A DNA stretch of 64,000 nt from Streptomyces sp. B1I3 (GCF_030816615.1 NZ_JAUSYD010000001.1:186001-250000), one strand, 5' to 3'. Shown: positions 52,388 through 61,200, counted from the first letter of the stretch. The notes: generated by a model from the sequence alone, not told the origin. Numbers and translations: made by a program.

Positions 52388-52404
52388 TGCATGTTTCTGC
52401 ATGT
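52388..52404. promoter_or_regulatory. DeoR operator candidate (direct repeat with helical spacing)
   Basis: TGCATGT occurs at 52388-52394 and 52398-52404, a 10-bp period, in the 46-bp gap between the divergent starts at 52371 and 52418. The repeat also includes the AT-rich ATTGTA that could be the -10 of the plus-strand operon, which would make its transcript almost leaderless. Confidence 0.5.
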
Positions 52405-52417
52405 ATTGTAGCGCCCC

Positions 52418-52786
52418 ATGACCGATGCCGAACCCATGCTCATCCCTATCGCAGGGCCCTACCGCTCCGGCACCGGCAGCCACCCGCAGGCCGCGGCCGC
52501 CGACCTCGCCCGCCTAGAAGCGGCAGCGTGGCCCGTCATCGACGCCTGTCACCTCTGGGTCCCTATGTCCGACGTACGCGCAGTCGGCGCCGGCCCAACC
52601 GACCCCCTCGCCGACCAGGATCTCCACCAGACCGTCGAGCACCTCGCTCACCGCGAGGCCGTACTACGGCTCCCTGGCGACTGCGCCGGGGACGACCAGG
52701 ACGTCGCCGCCGCCCGCCGCCGAGCCCTGCCCGTCCACCATGACCTCACACAGATCCCGCCCCGCACCCCGCAGGAGGCCGCATGA
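52418..52786 (+). CDS. DUF4406 / nucleoside 2-deoxyribosyltransferase-like protein
   Basis: The 122-residue protein has the N-terminal motif MLIPIAGPYRSGTGSHPQAA of DUF4406/NDT-like folds, then LARLEAAAWPVIDACHLWVP, and the end AVLRLPGDCAGDDQDVAAAR with RRALPVHHDLTQIP. Compared with my recollection of family members it is shortened in the middle, where the IGEW-type segment is missing, so it may not be active. ATG 52418 has no RBS and may be read from a leaderless transcript. Its end overlaps the NUDIX start (ATGA), so the two genes are coupled. Confidence 0.75.
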   Translation: MTDAEPMLIPIAGPYRSGTGSHPQAAAADLARLEAAAWPVIDACHLWVPMSDVRAVGAGPTDPLADQDLHQTVEHLAHREAVLRLPGDCAGDDQDVAAARRRALPVHHDLTQIPPRTPQEAA

Positions 52787-53577
52787 ATCCCCGCCCGGGC
52801 ATCGACACCCCCGACCATCGCGGCCGCACCGGCCTCGACCGCGCAGGCCGCGACCTGGACCGCAACCCTGATGTCGTGGTCCGCAACGTCGAGCTCACCT
52901 CCCAGGGCTGGCACGTGTTGCGCCGCACCACCTTCGACTACCGCCGCCGCGACGGACGCTGGGTCACCCAGCAGCACGAGACCTACGACCGCGGCAACGG
53001 CGCGGTCGTCCTGCCCTACGACGCCGAACGCCGCTGTGTCCTGCTCACCCGCCAATTCCGCTACCCGGCCTACGTCAACGGCCATCCCGACGGCATGCTC
53101 ATCGAAGCCGCCGCCGGCCTGCTCGACTCGGACGACCCGCCCACGGCCGTCCGGCGTGAAAGTGACGAGGAACTCGGCGTCACGCTGGGCCCGCTCACCC
53201 ACGTCCTCGATGCCTATATGAGCCCCGGCTCCGTCACCGAGCGCCTCCACTTCTTCGCGGCCCCCTACACTGCGGCTGACCGGACCGGGACCGGCGGCGG
53301 ACTCGCGGAAGACGGCGAAGACATCGAGGTCTGTGAACTGCCTTTCGACGAAGCCCTCGCCATGACCCGTGACGGACGCATCGCCGATGGCAAGACCATC
53401 CTGCTCCTGCAGTGGGCGGCCCTGGACGGGCCCCTCGCCGCCGCAGCGGACGGGAGCAGGGGTCAGGAGTTCGAGGCGGGTGACGCGACACCCCGCAGCG
53501 GTGGGCCGCTCGCGGCCGCCTCCGCATGTACCTGCACTGTCACGCCTGCTTCAGGGGAGAACGACAGCCGCCCGTGA
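52783..53577 (+). CDS. NUDIX hydrolase (NudK-like) with odd C-terminal extension
   Basis: The 264-residue product has the NudK-type domain: VELTSQGWHVLRRTTFDYRR, RWVTQQHETYDRGNGAVVLP, VLLTRQFRYPAYVNGHPDGM and the NUDIX box AAAGLLDSDDPPTAVRRESD / EELGV, then AYMSPGSVTERLHFFAAPYT. It is expected to hydrolyse a nucleoside diphosphate derivative (for example a sugar nucleotide). The usual C-terminus ends near ILLLQWAAL; here about 45 residues of low-complexity sequence follow (PLAAASACTCTVTPASGEND), suggesting loss of the original stop and fusion to foreign DNA. Coupled to the upstream gene and probably DeoR-controlled. Confidence 0.9.
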   Translation: MNPRPGIDTPDHRGRTGLDRAGRDLDRNPDVVVRNVELTSQGWHVLRRTTFDYRRRDGRWVTQQHETYDRGNGAVVLPYDAERRCVLLTRQFRYPAYVNGHPDGMLIEAAAGLLDSDDPPTAVRRESDEELGVTLGPLTHVLDAYMSPGSVTERLHFFAAPYTAADRTGTGGGLAEDGEDIEVCELPFDEALAMTRDGRIADGKTILLLQWAALDGPLAAAADGSRGQEFEAGDATPRSGGPLAAASACTCTVTPASGENDSRP

Positions 53578-54214
53578 TCTGGCAATCGCCACCATCGAAG
53601 ACATGGAGCAGAACGCGCAAGGCCTGTCGACCGAAGTGGAACTCGACATCGCTGCGGAAGCCAGGGACCGGCCAGCCCGTGCGCGGCAGGCCTGACGCGC
53701 ACAATCACACACACGCGGCAGGCGTGACGCACGCGATCACACACCAGCCCGGGCACCATCTGCGCCCGTCCACCCCCGGCACGACTTCCGACAGCGCCCG
53801 GCTGACGGCATCCGTTGTCCTGGTCGGACCTGCCCGGCGGCAGCGTGTCCGGGCAGGTCGCACCGTTGGGAGGGGAGCTGACACTGCCGTTCCTGGCTGG
53901 GCTCGCCGCCCGGTAGCACCTCGGCGTGCATGACCGGCTCACCGCCGTCGCCGAGACCGACGGCCGGCAGAATCGTGCCGGAACGCTCGGCCCGGACAGC
54001 GAAATGCACCGGGCGGTACCCGACCCGCCCAGGTATCGGCCCTACGGCTTCGCGGCCACAGCCTGCAGGCCGAGCCTGCTCACGTTTTCGGCATCGATGA
54101 GAAGAGCGTCACCGCTACGCGGCTCAGCACGCGCGCTTCTGTAACGAGCTCCCGAGCAGGCGTCGCAGTGAAACCCACTCGACCTGCTCCGCCCACTGAC
54201 GAGATCATGGACGC
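53578..54214. other. Gene-free 640-bp stretch
   Basis: A plus-strand frame near 53580-53690 encodes DLAIATIEDMEQNAQGLSTE, VELDIAAEARDRP, protein-like but unassigned. Otherwise nothing is recognised. Confidence 0.3.
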
Positions 54215-54421
54215 ATGCCGTCGACCGAATCAGCAGCCCGCGAACTTCAGGACCGCGCAGTTCTCTGGAGCATGGGCGAGATCCCCGCAACCGGTGTGGT
54301 CACCGCTGTCTGTGACGCACTCGTTGCCGGCCTCGACAGTCCTGCTCTGCGGATCCTGGCCGCGTGCACACGCGCGGAACCCACGGGTACACGAACCTGG
54401 AGCACACCGATGGGACCGTGA
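54215..54421 (+). pseudogene. Hypothetical protein, truncated
   Basis: The frame begins MPSTESAARELQDRAVLWSM, GEIPATGVVTAVCDALVAGL and DSPALRILAACTRAEPTGT, an N-terminus I associate with uncharacterised Streptomyces proteins of roughly 150 residues that start the same way. After about residue 58 the similarity ends and a stop follows at residue 69. It is therefore likely a 3-prime-truncated gene. Confidence 0.5.
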
Positions 54422-54468
54422 GCGCAGACAGAAGGGCCTTGCAAGGTCAAGGCTCGAGCGAAAGCCCG

Positions 54469-55593
54469 TTAACCATCCTCCTGCGGTACCGCAGGCACGG
54501 ACCTACCGTCAGCGGAATCATGAGGTGGCGCCGACTGCGGTGTGCTTGGGCCGCCGCCAACAGCATCGAGGACAGCCTGTCCCTGTCGGTCGACGAGTCG
54601 TGTGAAGAGTTGCTGCGAATAGCCGAAGATGATCGCCCACCCAATAATCTGTGCTGATGAATCAAGGGCCGACAGGCCGGGGACGAACGCACCCCGCACC
54701 AAGAGCAGTCCGAGTACGGCAGTCAGCGCGCCGGTCGGCAATTTGAGAAGCGCAAGAGCTACGGGCACGTTGTAGGGCATCGCTGTTCCATTAATTCGGC
54801 GAAGCGTCACGGCGGCAGCAACCGCAGCGGCCCCTAGCCCGGCAAGTTCGACGACGAGATAGTCCCGCGATTTCGCGACGTCGGCGTAAGCGCTGTCCAG
54901 GTCCGCCACCCCGGGGTCGAAGTGGAATACCGAATCATCCCCGGTGGGGCAGACAATGCCGACGTCCATGGGGCCAAAACAGAGAGGTACCACGTCAGGA
55001 TATCGAGCTCCCAACACCGCAACTACGATCGCAATAGAAGTAAGTGCAGCGAACACGCCGTACACGATGCTGACGAAGCTACGCACGCGAAGCGTCTCCC
55101 GAAGCAGTGCTTGGCGGGCGACACCTACTGCATCGATCAGCAACTCTCGTTGCCTGTTGTTCAGGGCGCCCTCCGGGCCAATATGCTGCTCCATCTTCTC
55201 GACTTCGGACCGTCGGAGGTCTGTCACGCTGAGGTGTTCACGAACGACGGAGAGCAGCCCAGGCAAAAGTGCTCTCACTTCTACCGAGCTAGCCAATCGC
55301 AGCATCAGTGAATGCGCCATGTCGAGATGCGCCTGCGCGACAGCCAAGCTCGACCCAGGAATTCTCCAACTATTCGTACTGTGATTGAGCGCGTCATCGG
55401 CCTGGTCCAACTCACCTAGCGCCGCTTCCTTGATTTTTTGCCCAGCAGCACGATCACCGCCTGGATCCACACGAGTAGATACGAGGACACGCATTTCCGC
55501 TACTCGGGAGCGAAGCACCTCTCTCAGTTCCCACCGCCCTTTTCCCCAGGCGAGCTTGTATTGACGCGATGGAAAGGATTCGCGATCTTCCAT
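54469..55593 (-). CDS. Hypothetical multi-pass membrane protein, about 374 aa, lower GC
   Basis: The N-terminal 150 residues are helical and charged (ALGELDQADDALNHSTNSWR, REHLSVTDLRRSEVEKMEQH), probably a cytosolic coiled-coil region. Membrane helices follow: SIVYGVFAALTSIAIVVAVL, AGLGAAAVAAAVTLRRI, VPVALALLKLPTGALTAVLG and SAQIIGWAIIFGYSQQLFTR; the C-terminal 35 residues are polar. Third-position GC is clearly lower than in neighbouring genes, which suggests recent acquisition. ATG 55593 and GTG 55611 are both possible; neither has a good RBS. No family is recognised, though the layout (helical sensor region plus two helix pairs) is common in membrane effectors of phage-defence loci. Confidence 0.8.
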   Translation of the reverse strand: MEDRESFPSRQYKLAWGKGRWELREVLRSRVAEMRVLVSTRVDPGGDRAAGQKIKEAALGELDQADDALNHSTNSWRIPGSSLAVAQAHLDMAHSLMLRLASSVEVRALLPGLLSVVREHLSVTDLRRSEVEKMEQHIGPEGALNNRQRELLIDAVGVARQALLRETLRVRSFVSIVYGVFAALTSIAIVVAVLGARYPDVVPLCFGPMDVGIVCPTGDDSVFHFDPGVADLDSAYADVAKSRDYLVVELAGLGAAAVAAAVTLRRINGTAMPYNVPVALALLKLPTGALTAVLGLLLVRGAFVPGLSALDSSAQIIGWAIIFGYSQQLFTRLVDRQGQAVLDAVGGGPSTPQSAPPHDSADGRSVPAVPQEDG

Positions 55594-55734
55594 GCCTTGC
55601 AATGTAGCCACAAGCGATCAGCAGTAGCTGACGGCACGCCAGAATTGGACTGATTGGCCCACTTTCCCTGCCCATTGCCGCCGACTGCCATGACTGTGCA
55701 AAGGTGCGTCCGGGCCGGCTCAGCTCGATGAGTA

Positions 55735-56160
55735 CGACTTGTCGTTCCTGCGTGACCTCCACCAGTGCACGGTCCGCAATTTCGCCACCCTCTCGGAATG
55801 GGTACCGGTGTTCGGCGAAGAAGCCCGCGCCGCCACCATCTTCGACCAACTGGTCGGCGTGGTTGTCACCGGCGACGCATGCACACCCAGCGCGACCACG
55901 CCGACTACTTCCTTGGCCGCACAGCCCATGCACTTCTGGGTCGGCTTCAGCGGGGGTATCTGGGTGATCGTCGCGGCCTCACCGGGCCAGGATGACCAGT
56001 TCAAGGAGGCCGGCTTCACGGGTGAACCGCAGCCATTTTTCCCGCATGCGCACTCGGCAATGAGGGTGCCGATCAGGGCCGGCCAGGAGATCAGCACGTG
56101 TTCGCGGAGGCGGTGCTCCAGTCGGCGGAGAACCCGGTCGAAATGTCAGTTCGAGCCGTC
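55735..56160 (+). pseudogene. Hypothetical protein with a frameshift near its end
   Basis: The frame from about 55735 encodes DLHQCTVRNFATLSEWVPVF, GEEARAATIFDQLVGVVVTG, MHFWVGFSGGIWVIVAASPG and AMRVPIRAGQE. The expected continuation FAEAVLQSAENPVEM lies in another frame from 56098. The first part also lacks an obvious start codon in frame. The sequence is well protein-like, but I do not know the family. It is a decayed gene beside the lower-GC membrane protein gene. Confidence 0.5.
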
Positions 56161-56840
56161 ATGCCGCGGAACCGCACCCCAAGGTTTGGCAGATGCGGAT
56201 GTACCACGCATAGCGGATACTGGGTGACACGCGGCCTCAACTCGGCCGCCTCCGCTGGAGGTTCCGTATCGCGGCCGGCATACGCGGAGGCTCGACTTTT
56301 TGGCTCTCTTGCACCGATTGTGGCCTTGATCGGCGACGCGGCGGCATTCGCCAGCAGGCAACGCCACTTACGACGTGCTCAGCGATGCTGGAACCATGAA
56401 CCTCTACGTCGAAAACCATGCGGGTGAACGACTCGTATGCATGTCGAACGACGAGGGGGTTTCATAACCCAACAACGATGGCATGGAGTGATTTTTCCTC
56501 TCAATAACTCATTGAGAGGAACCAACTTCGCATCAGCGGGCGTCACAATCGCGGGATCTGAAGTGGATCTCGGCCGCTGGCTGAAGTGCGCTTACCAGAG
56601 CAGCCTCCGCCTTTTCTTCTTCGGCGGCCTAGTCGACACCGGGTGTGATTCGGAATTCCTTCATAAAAGGCCCCCTAGCCGGACACCGTCACCACCTATG
56701 TGGCTTCGGACATGCGGGACCCGATCCGCATCGAACAGGCACTGTAATGCGAGTGCTTCCTTCCACAGGTCCTGCAGTACTGAAGCACGCCGCCAATCGC
56801 TTCAGAGGTATCGCGGCGTCGATCGAACTAGATAGGGTGA
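56161..56840. other. AT-richer 680-bp stretch with an inverted repeat
   Basis: No gene is recognised. GC is lower than average between about 56440 and 56660. A perfect 9-bp inverted repeat is at 56497-56519. The promoter of the tyrosinase-like gene should lie in the last 200 bp. Confidence 0.4.
56497..56519. repeat. Perfect 9-bp inverted repeat in an AT-rich context
   Basis: CCTCTCAAT and ATTGAGAGG are exact complements around AACTC, preceded on the plus strand by ATTTTT. It may be an operator; without a downstream T-run on either strand a terminator is less likely. Confidence 0.6.
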
Positions 56841-58448
56841 ATGGCCATGATCTACGACCTGCTCGCTGGCAGTTGGACCTACCGCAGCTTCATCAATCGA
56901 CCCGACCCCCTACCCGACCTCGACCCCGATCACATCGTGAAGGACGACGTCGACAAGTGGTCCCGCTACCTCTTCGGCCAGGGAGTGATGACGTTTCACC
57001 CAACGGCTACGGGCGGACTCACAGGGCTGTTCGAGATGGGCACCGACGAAAGTCCGCTCGATATGCACCTGAATGGCAAGATCGAGGATCGCGACGAAGC
57101 CACCTGGATCAAGTGGAACGCCCATGGCGTGCCCGAAACGCCGAGCGACGGTTGGTTGTACGAGTACGACGGGCACTACACCGCCAAGTGGCCGAACGGT
57201 CGCCGACAGATCGATGCGATCGTCGGCTCGGTCGTGCGCAGCCAGCCGCACGACGACCTCGCACCGAACCAGACGTTCGATCGTGCGGTCCGGGCCGGCA
57301 GCGTCGCCTCGTTCATCATGGTGCGCCCTGCGTTCGTCGAGGCGCGCGAGGCGGTCCCGCTTCCGCCCGAGATGCTCGAAGTGGTCGGTTCGCGGTCCCA
57401 TCGCCTGCACCACGCGATCTGGCACGGGCTGCGGGACAACTGGGTCAACCCGGGCGACGGTGACATCTCGGACAGCGACAAGGTGGAGATCACCGAGCTC
57501 GGTTGGGCCCCTCCTCACCCCAACCAAGTCCCCACGCGCGGCACCGTCGACCTGCGCGAGCCGGACAACGGCGCCGGTGAGGATTTTCTCTACATGCATC
57601 GCCAGATGATCCAGAAGGTCCGCGAGCTGCTGAGCGGACACGGCCTGCCCATGATCCAGGCATGGACGTCCATTCCCTCCCCGAGCCGGCAGTCACGGAA
57701 TCGCGACGGATTTTCAGTGCCGCAGGCCTGGGACCAGGGGCAGGGTGATGCCGCCTTCAAGGGGCTGGCGACCATCAAGAGCGATGAGTACTGGCAATCA
57801 CGGATGACGTTCCTTCAGCGACAATTCAAGGATGCGGAATACCTAGCGACACTGTCCCTCGACCAGCTCGGCGCGAAGATCGAATGGTTGATCCACAATC
57901 TGATGCATATCCGGTGGTGCTCGCTTCCGACGGAGCCCGAAAATCCGCTCACGCCGCTGCCGGGCGGCCGGCCGCTCACCGATACGTCCGACAAGTGGAT
58001 CAAGGCGACACGCAGCGGTAAGCCGTTCCACTACGACGATCTCAACGACACGTTCTCGTCACACGTGCACCCCGTCTTCTGGCTCCTGCACGGCTGGGTC
58101 GATGACCGCGTCGAGGATTGGTTCGCGGCTCACGCCGCCGCGCATCCGGGACAGGTCACTCGAAAGACCGTGGGAACCACCTCGTGGTTCGCCGAGGGGC
58201 CATGGGTCAGCGTCGAGACACCGTGGGTGGGGCCAGCCATCGCGGGGCATGGGCCGGGTGGCCACGCCGGGGATCACGAAGACGGAGGGGAGCGTCACTC
58301 CGGACACGATGTCGCCGTCATGCAACGGGTTTACGACCTGATCTTCAAGCCCGCCACGACGACAGCGGTCGCGGAGTCGGGAACGATGGCACAGCGCAGC
58401 GTCCAGTTCACGGGCAAACTCTTCGGAGGGGGAGTCTCGCATGGATAG
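56841..58448 (+). CDS. PvdP-like tyrosinase (type 3 copper oxidase fold)
   Basis: The 535-residue protein has an N-terminal beta-rich domain (1-170; LAGSWTYRSFINRPDPLPDL, YLFGQGVMTFHPTATGGLTG) and a C-terminal type 3 copper domain. Likely CuA ligands lie in SHRLHHAIWHGLRDNW (His187-195) and FLYMHRQMI (His253, the FLPWHRxFL position); CuB ligands in IHNLMHIRW (His352, His356) and HVHPVFWLLHGWVDDR (His408-417, the DPxFWxHH position). This two-domain layout is that of PvdP, which oxidises the precursor chromophore of pyoverdine in Pseudomonas. No signal peptide is seen, unlike periplasmic PvdP. No siderophore genes are near, so the substrate is open. ATG 56847 is an alternative start. Confidence 0.8.
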   Translation: MAMIYDLLAGSWTYRSFINRPDPLPDLDPDHIVKDDVDKWSRYLFGQGVMTFHPTATGGLTGLFEMGTDESPLDMHLNGKIEDRDEATWIKWNAHGVPETPSDGWLYEYDGHYTAKWPNGRRQIDAIVGSVVRSQPHDDLAPNQTFDRAVRAGSVASFIMVRPAFVEAREAVPLPPEMLEVVGSRSHRLHHAIWHGLRDNWVNPGDGDISDSDKVEITELGWAPPHPNQVPTRGTVDLREPDNGAGEDFLYMHRQMIQKVRELLSGHGLPMIQAWTSIPSPSRQSRNRDGFSVPQAWDQGQGDAAFKGLATIKSDEYWQSRMTFLQRQFKDAEYLATLSLDQLGAKIEWLIHNLMHIRWCSLPTEPENPLTPLPGGRPLTDTSDKWIKATRSGKPFHYDDLNDTFSSHVHPVFWLLHGWVDDRVEDWFAAHAAAHPGQVTRKTVGTTSWFAEGPWVSVETPWVGPAIAGHGPGGHAGDHEDGGERHSGHDVAVMQRVYDLIFKPATTTAVAESGTMAQRSVQFTGKLFGGGVSHG

Positions 58449-58617
58449 TGGTACCCCTGAGGCCGCCGACATGGGCGCGGTCATGATCGAGGCGCCGCGG
58501 CGCCTCTCCCCTCCCTTGAGACCCGGGGGTCTACCTGCTGGGAGCAGGACTCGTTCCCCGACGCCGCCGGTGCGGCACGCGAGGTCCTCCAAGGCTCACC
58601 CCTGGCGACCAACGTGA
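58441..58617 (+). CDS. Short coupled reading frame, 58 aa, possibly a disrupted gene
   Basis: ATG 58441 overlaps the stop of the tyrosinase-like gene (ATGGATAG), so translation could continue. The product MDSGTPEAADMGAVMIEAPR soon becomes Arg/Pro-rich. A different frame just downstream (58536-58625) reads DSFPDAAGAAREVLQGSPLA, TNVNCSGKVNQ, which looks more protein-like, so a longer gene may have been split by a frameshift. Confidence 0.3.
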   Translation: MDSGTPEAADMGAVMIEAPRRLSPPLRPGGLPAGSRTRSPTPPVRHARSSKAHPWRPT

Positions 58618-58715
58618 ACTGCAGTGGCAAGGTGAATCAGCTGAGACCGGCCGGCCATGGAGCGCGGCGTCGTTCGGCGGGGACCCACCGGTTGTGGTCA
58701 TGCTGTAATCGCCGG

Positions 58716-59402
58716 ATGACGAAGATCGAATCAGGGCTGATACGCCGTTGGCTGGACGGCTGGACCGTCGCCCGAGGCCTGCCCGAGGCTGAGCCCCTCG
58801 AGCCCGCCGGGGACGGCCTGCGGTCCACGTGCGACCAACCCGGCCGAGAGGTCGAGGTGTTCGCGCTGCGGGCGGACGATGAGCCCGAGTCCGTGGCACG
58901 GCTGGCGGCAACCGTAGCAGCCGCGCGGCGGACCACCTGGCTCACTGTGCCTACGCTGCGCCCAACCACAGTCGAAGCCGTCGTCGGTGCCGCCGGACTG
59001 GACTTGCTCCACCGGTCCGAGTGGTTCATGACGACCGACCTGACCGAGCACCCGCAGCACGAGCCTGCCGCGCCGTACCAGTGCGAGGTGCGCACGGAAG
59101 GGCCCGTCACGATCGTCTCCCTCCATGCCCCCTCGGGAGAGGTGGCAGCGCGCGGCTCCATAGCCGTGGTCGGCGGTGACGCGATCGCCGATCGCATCGA
59201 GACGGACCCAGCGCACCGCCGACGCGGCCTGGGCCGCGCCGTGATGAGCGCTCTGGCGGAGGCCGCAGTGTCCCAGGGTGCCCGCACCGGTCTTCTCATT
59301 GCCAGCGAGGAAGGCCAGCGCCTCTACTCCTCCCTCGGCTGGCAGCACAGAGCCGACGTCCTGATCGCACGGCGGCCGGAGGATGTCCGGCCTGCGAAGT
59401 AG
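58716..59402 (+). CDS. GNAT family N-acetyltransferase
   Basis: The 228-residue product from ATG 58716 has an N-terminal half typical of actinobacterial double-length GNATs (LIRRWLDGWTVARGLPEAEP, LAATVAAARRTTWLTVPTLR) and a C-terminal GNAT domain: GEVAARGSIAVVGGDAIADR, IETDPAHRRRGLGRAVMSAL with the acetyl-CoA loop RRRGLG, and GLLIASEEGQRLYSSLGWQH. It is cytosolic; the acceptor is unknown. The frame is open upstream to 58614 but without an RBS. Confidence 0.9.
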   Translation: MTKIESGLIRRWLDGWTVARGLPEAEPLEPAGDGLRSTCDQPGREVEVFALRADDEPESVARLAATVAAARRTTWLTVPTLRPTTVEAVVGAAGLDLLHRSEWFMTTDLTEHPQHEPAAPYQCEVRTEGPVTIVSLHAPSGEVAARGSIAVVGGDAIADRIETDPAHRRRGLGRAVMSALAEAAVSQGARTGLLIASEEGQRLYSSLGWQHRADVLIARRPEDVRPAK

Positions 59403-59916
59403 TCGATCAGGCTGTCCTGCCGGGTGGCCTGGTCGCCGAGCCGGACGGAGAAGTCACAGCTGGGAAAGTGAGGTGCCGACTGGGTGAAGACGGCCGCCCG
59501 GCCGGTGGCCGAGCTTACTGCCGTCGGCCTGCGCGTACTGCTGGAACTCGCCCAGCGCGGTACCGTCCGGCGCGAAGATCAGGACACTGCCGTCCAGGTG
59601 GCCGGGCGGGACCAGCCGCAGACCGGCGTCACGTCCGGGGCCTGCTCGCGACCTTGCTGTCGTCGGTCGCGTCGAGCAGCCGGGCGTGCAGCAGCAGCCG
59701 GGGTGGCAGTTGCAGCACGGAGGCCACGTCGGGGACCAGGTGCTCGTCCGGCACCAGCGCCGCGTCGATCCGCACGGGGAAGTGGCCGGCCGCTGAGGGC
59801 TGGTGCGGGGAGACTCCGGGGTAGTTCGCCGGGTCGTGCGTGGTCATCACCACGGTCGCCTCGGCCCGCAGCCGGTCGGCGGCCCTCGCGACGGGCGCCG
59901 CGTCGTCCGGGTCCAC
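59402..59916 (-). pseudogene. Hypothetical protein, frameshifted
   Basis: On the reverse strand the frame from 59916 reads DDAAPVARAADRLRAEATVV, MTTHDPANYPGVSPHQPSAA, VPDVASVLQLPPRLLLHARL and LDATDDSKVA, then stops at 59629. The continuation lies in another frame: LRLVPPGHLDGSVLIFAPDG, TALGEFQQYAQADGS, and then SCDFSVRLGDQATRQDSLID in a third. All pieces are in consistent order, so one protein was broken by at least two frameshifts. The family is not recognised. Confidence 0.5.
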
Positions 59917-59955
59917 CAGTTGCGGACGGCCTTTCGCCCGAGTCGGGCACCCCGT

Positions 59956-60690
59956 TCAGTGCGGTGGCGGTAGCGGTTCCAGGGCGTTGCCGACGGTGCA
60001 GCCGCCCTCCCCGGGCATCCGCTGAATCCGGGGCGGCACCCACACTGTGGTCGCGCCGGGGCTCACGCGGGCAAGAAGGCAGTCCTGCGCGTCGAAGCCG
60101 TTGCCCTTCACCGACAGGAGAACACCGACACGGCCGCCGGCCGCCTTCACCTCTGTGCGGATCGCCGGATGCAGATCGAGGGCAGCGAGCGTACGGCGCA
60201 CCTCGGCCTCGTCGACCCGGCCGCCCTCCGGCACCCGGGGAAGATTCGCGCGGAGCTCGTCGTACGGCAGCTGGGGCGGTTCGGGTGGCGGGGCGAAGGT
60301 CAGCGGAGGGCCGTCCGGGCAGCCCACGTCACGGGGGTCCTCGCGCCACTCCGACTCGGTTGACACCCGCACAGCGAAACAGCGCCGCACGGTGACCTCG
60401 TTGACGTCGAGCCATCCGTGGTACGCCGAGCCGGACGTGCGGACGATCAGGTCGATGCCGTCTCCGTCGTGTGTCGAGGCACCCGTCACGCGCAGTACCT
60501 CCACCCCGTCGATGCCGGAAGCAGAGCGCCCGACCTCCGCCGCCGTGCGCGGGCGCTGGCCGTAGAGACGCTCGCCCACCTTCGTGGCCACCTGCCGTGC
60601 GGCGTCCGTCGCCTCGTCCTCGGAGGACTGCACCACGCCGCAACCGGCGGTGAGCAGCAACAGCGGGGCGAGCAGCAGAAGTCGGCGCAT
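59956..60690 (-). CDS. Lipoprotein of unknown function
   Basis: ATG 60690 follows AGAGGGTGAG. The 244-residue product has a lipoprotein signal (MRRLLLLAPLLLLTAGC, Cys17) and an extracytoplasmic domain with several Cys (RRCFAVRV, DVGCPDGPP, DAQDCLLARV, GEGGCTVG), which may form two disulfides. GLYGQRPRTAAEVGRSAS-like and VSTESEWREDPRDVGCPDGP segments are typical of uncharacterised Streptomyces lipoproteins. It stands alone. Confidence 0.85.
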   Translation of the reverse strand: MRRLLLLAPLLLLTAGCGVVQSSEDEATDAARQVATKVGERLYGQRPRTAAEVGRSASGIDGVEVLRVTGASTHDGDGIDLIVRTSGSAYHGWLDVNEVTVRRCFAVRVSTESEWREDPRDVGCPDGPPLTFAPPPEPPQLPYDELRANLPRVPEGGRVDEAEVRRTLAALDLHPAIRTEVKAAGGRVGVLLSVKGNGFDAQDCLLARVSPGATTVWVPPRIQRMPGEGGCTVGNALEPLPPPH

Positions 60691-60941
60691 GTGCTCACCC
60701 TCTCTGTGCCGCGGGCGGCAGGTCACCGCTCGCGTACTCAGACCGGCGTAGGTGATCGTACTCAGCCGGTGCGGCGATCAGACGTGGGGCCACCTGTCAG
60801 GTTCCAGCGGCGGGCGTTCACCTCGATATCGTTCCTCATCCAGGGTCGGCGAGGCCGCGGACCCTCGTCTTGGCGGCGGGCCGAACGTCCCCCGAAGCGG
60901 CCGCAGAGAGCAGGGGCCGGCACCACTCGCCGTCTTCGCGG
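60691..60941. other. Short gene-free stretch
   Basis: Promoter region of the lipoprotein gene; nothing else recognised. Confidence 0.3.
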
Positions 60942-61200
60942 TCACGCTGCAGAAGTCATCTCACGTCGTCTGGCGCGGTCGGCGTGAATATGGGCGCGGG
61001 TGAGTACGAGGGGACCGGTCAGGTGGGAGCGGGACAGAACCAGGCGGCCGTCGATCTGGGCCGTATCGGCGGCGAGACCTGGCAGGGTGAAGCCGGTGAC
61101 GGTCAGGTCTCGGATCTTGGCGCCCTGGAGCAAAGGCACTTCGTCGAAGCGGCACTCGTCCAGGATGATCGGCACCACGATCTCCGGTACGGGCCAACCC
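60942..61200 (-). pseudogene. Fragment of a Streptomyces membrane-associated oxidoreductase-type (pentapeptide-like) protein
   Basis: The reverse strand reads IILDECRFDEVPLLQGAKIR, DLTVTGFTLPGLAADTAQID and GRLVLSRSHLTGPLVLTRAH before ending. This repeats the pattern x-x-C-R-F-x-x-x-x-L-x-G-A ... L-T-G-P-V-R-L-x-x-A-x-I of proteins annotated as membrane-associated oxidoreductase. Only about 80 of the several hundred residues are present. Confidence 0.55.

Noticed and set aside
54469..56160. Phage-defence operon built on the lower-GC membrane protein
   Set aside because: The architecture is suggestive, but no nuclease, nucleotidyltransferase or other defence partner is adjacent and the neighbour is a pseudogene.
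56497..56519. Palindrome read as an intrinsic terminator
   Set aside because: No T-run on the downstream side of either strand and no gene ends close by; left as an unassigned inverted repeat.
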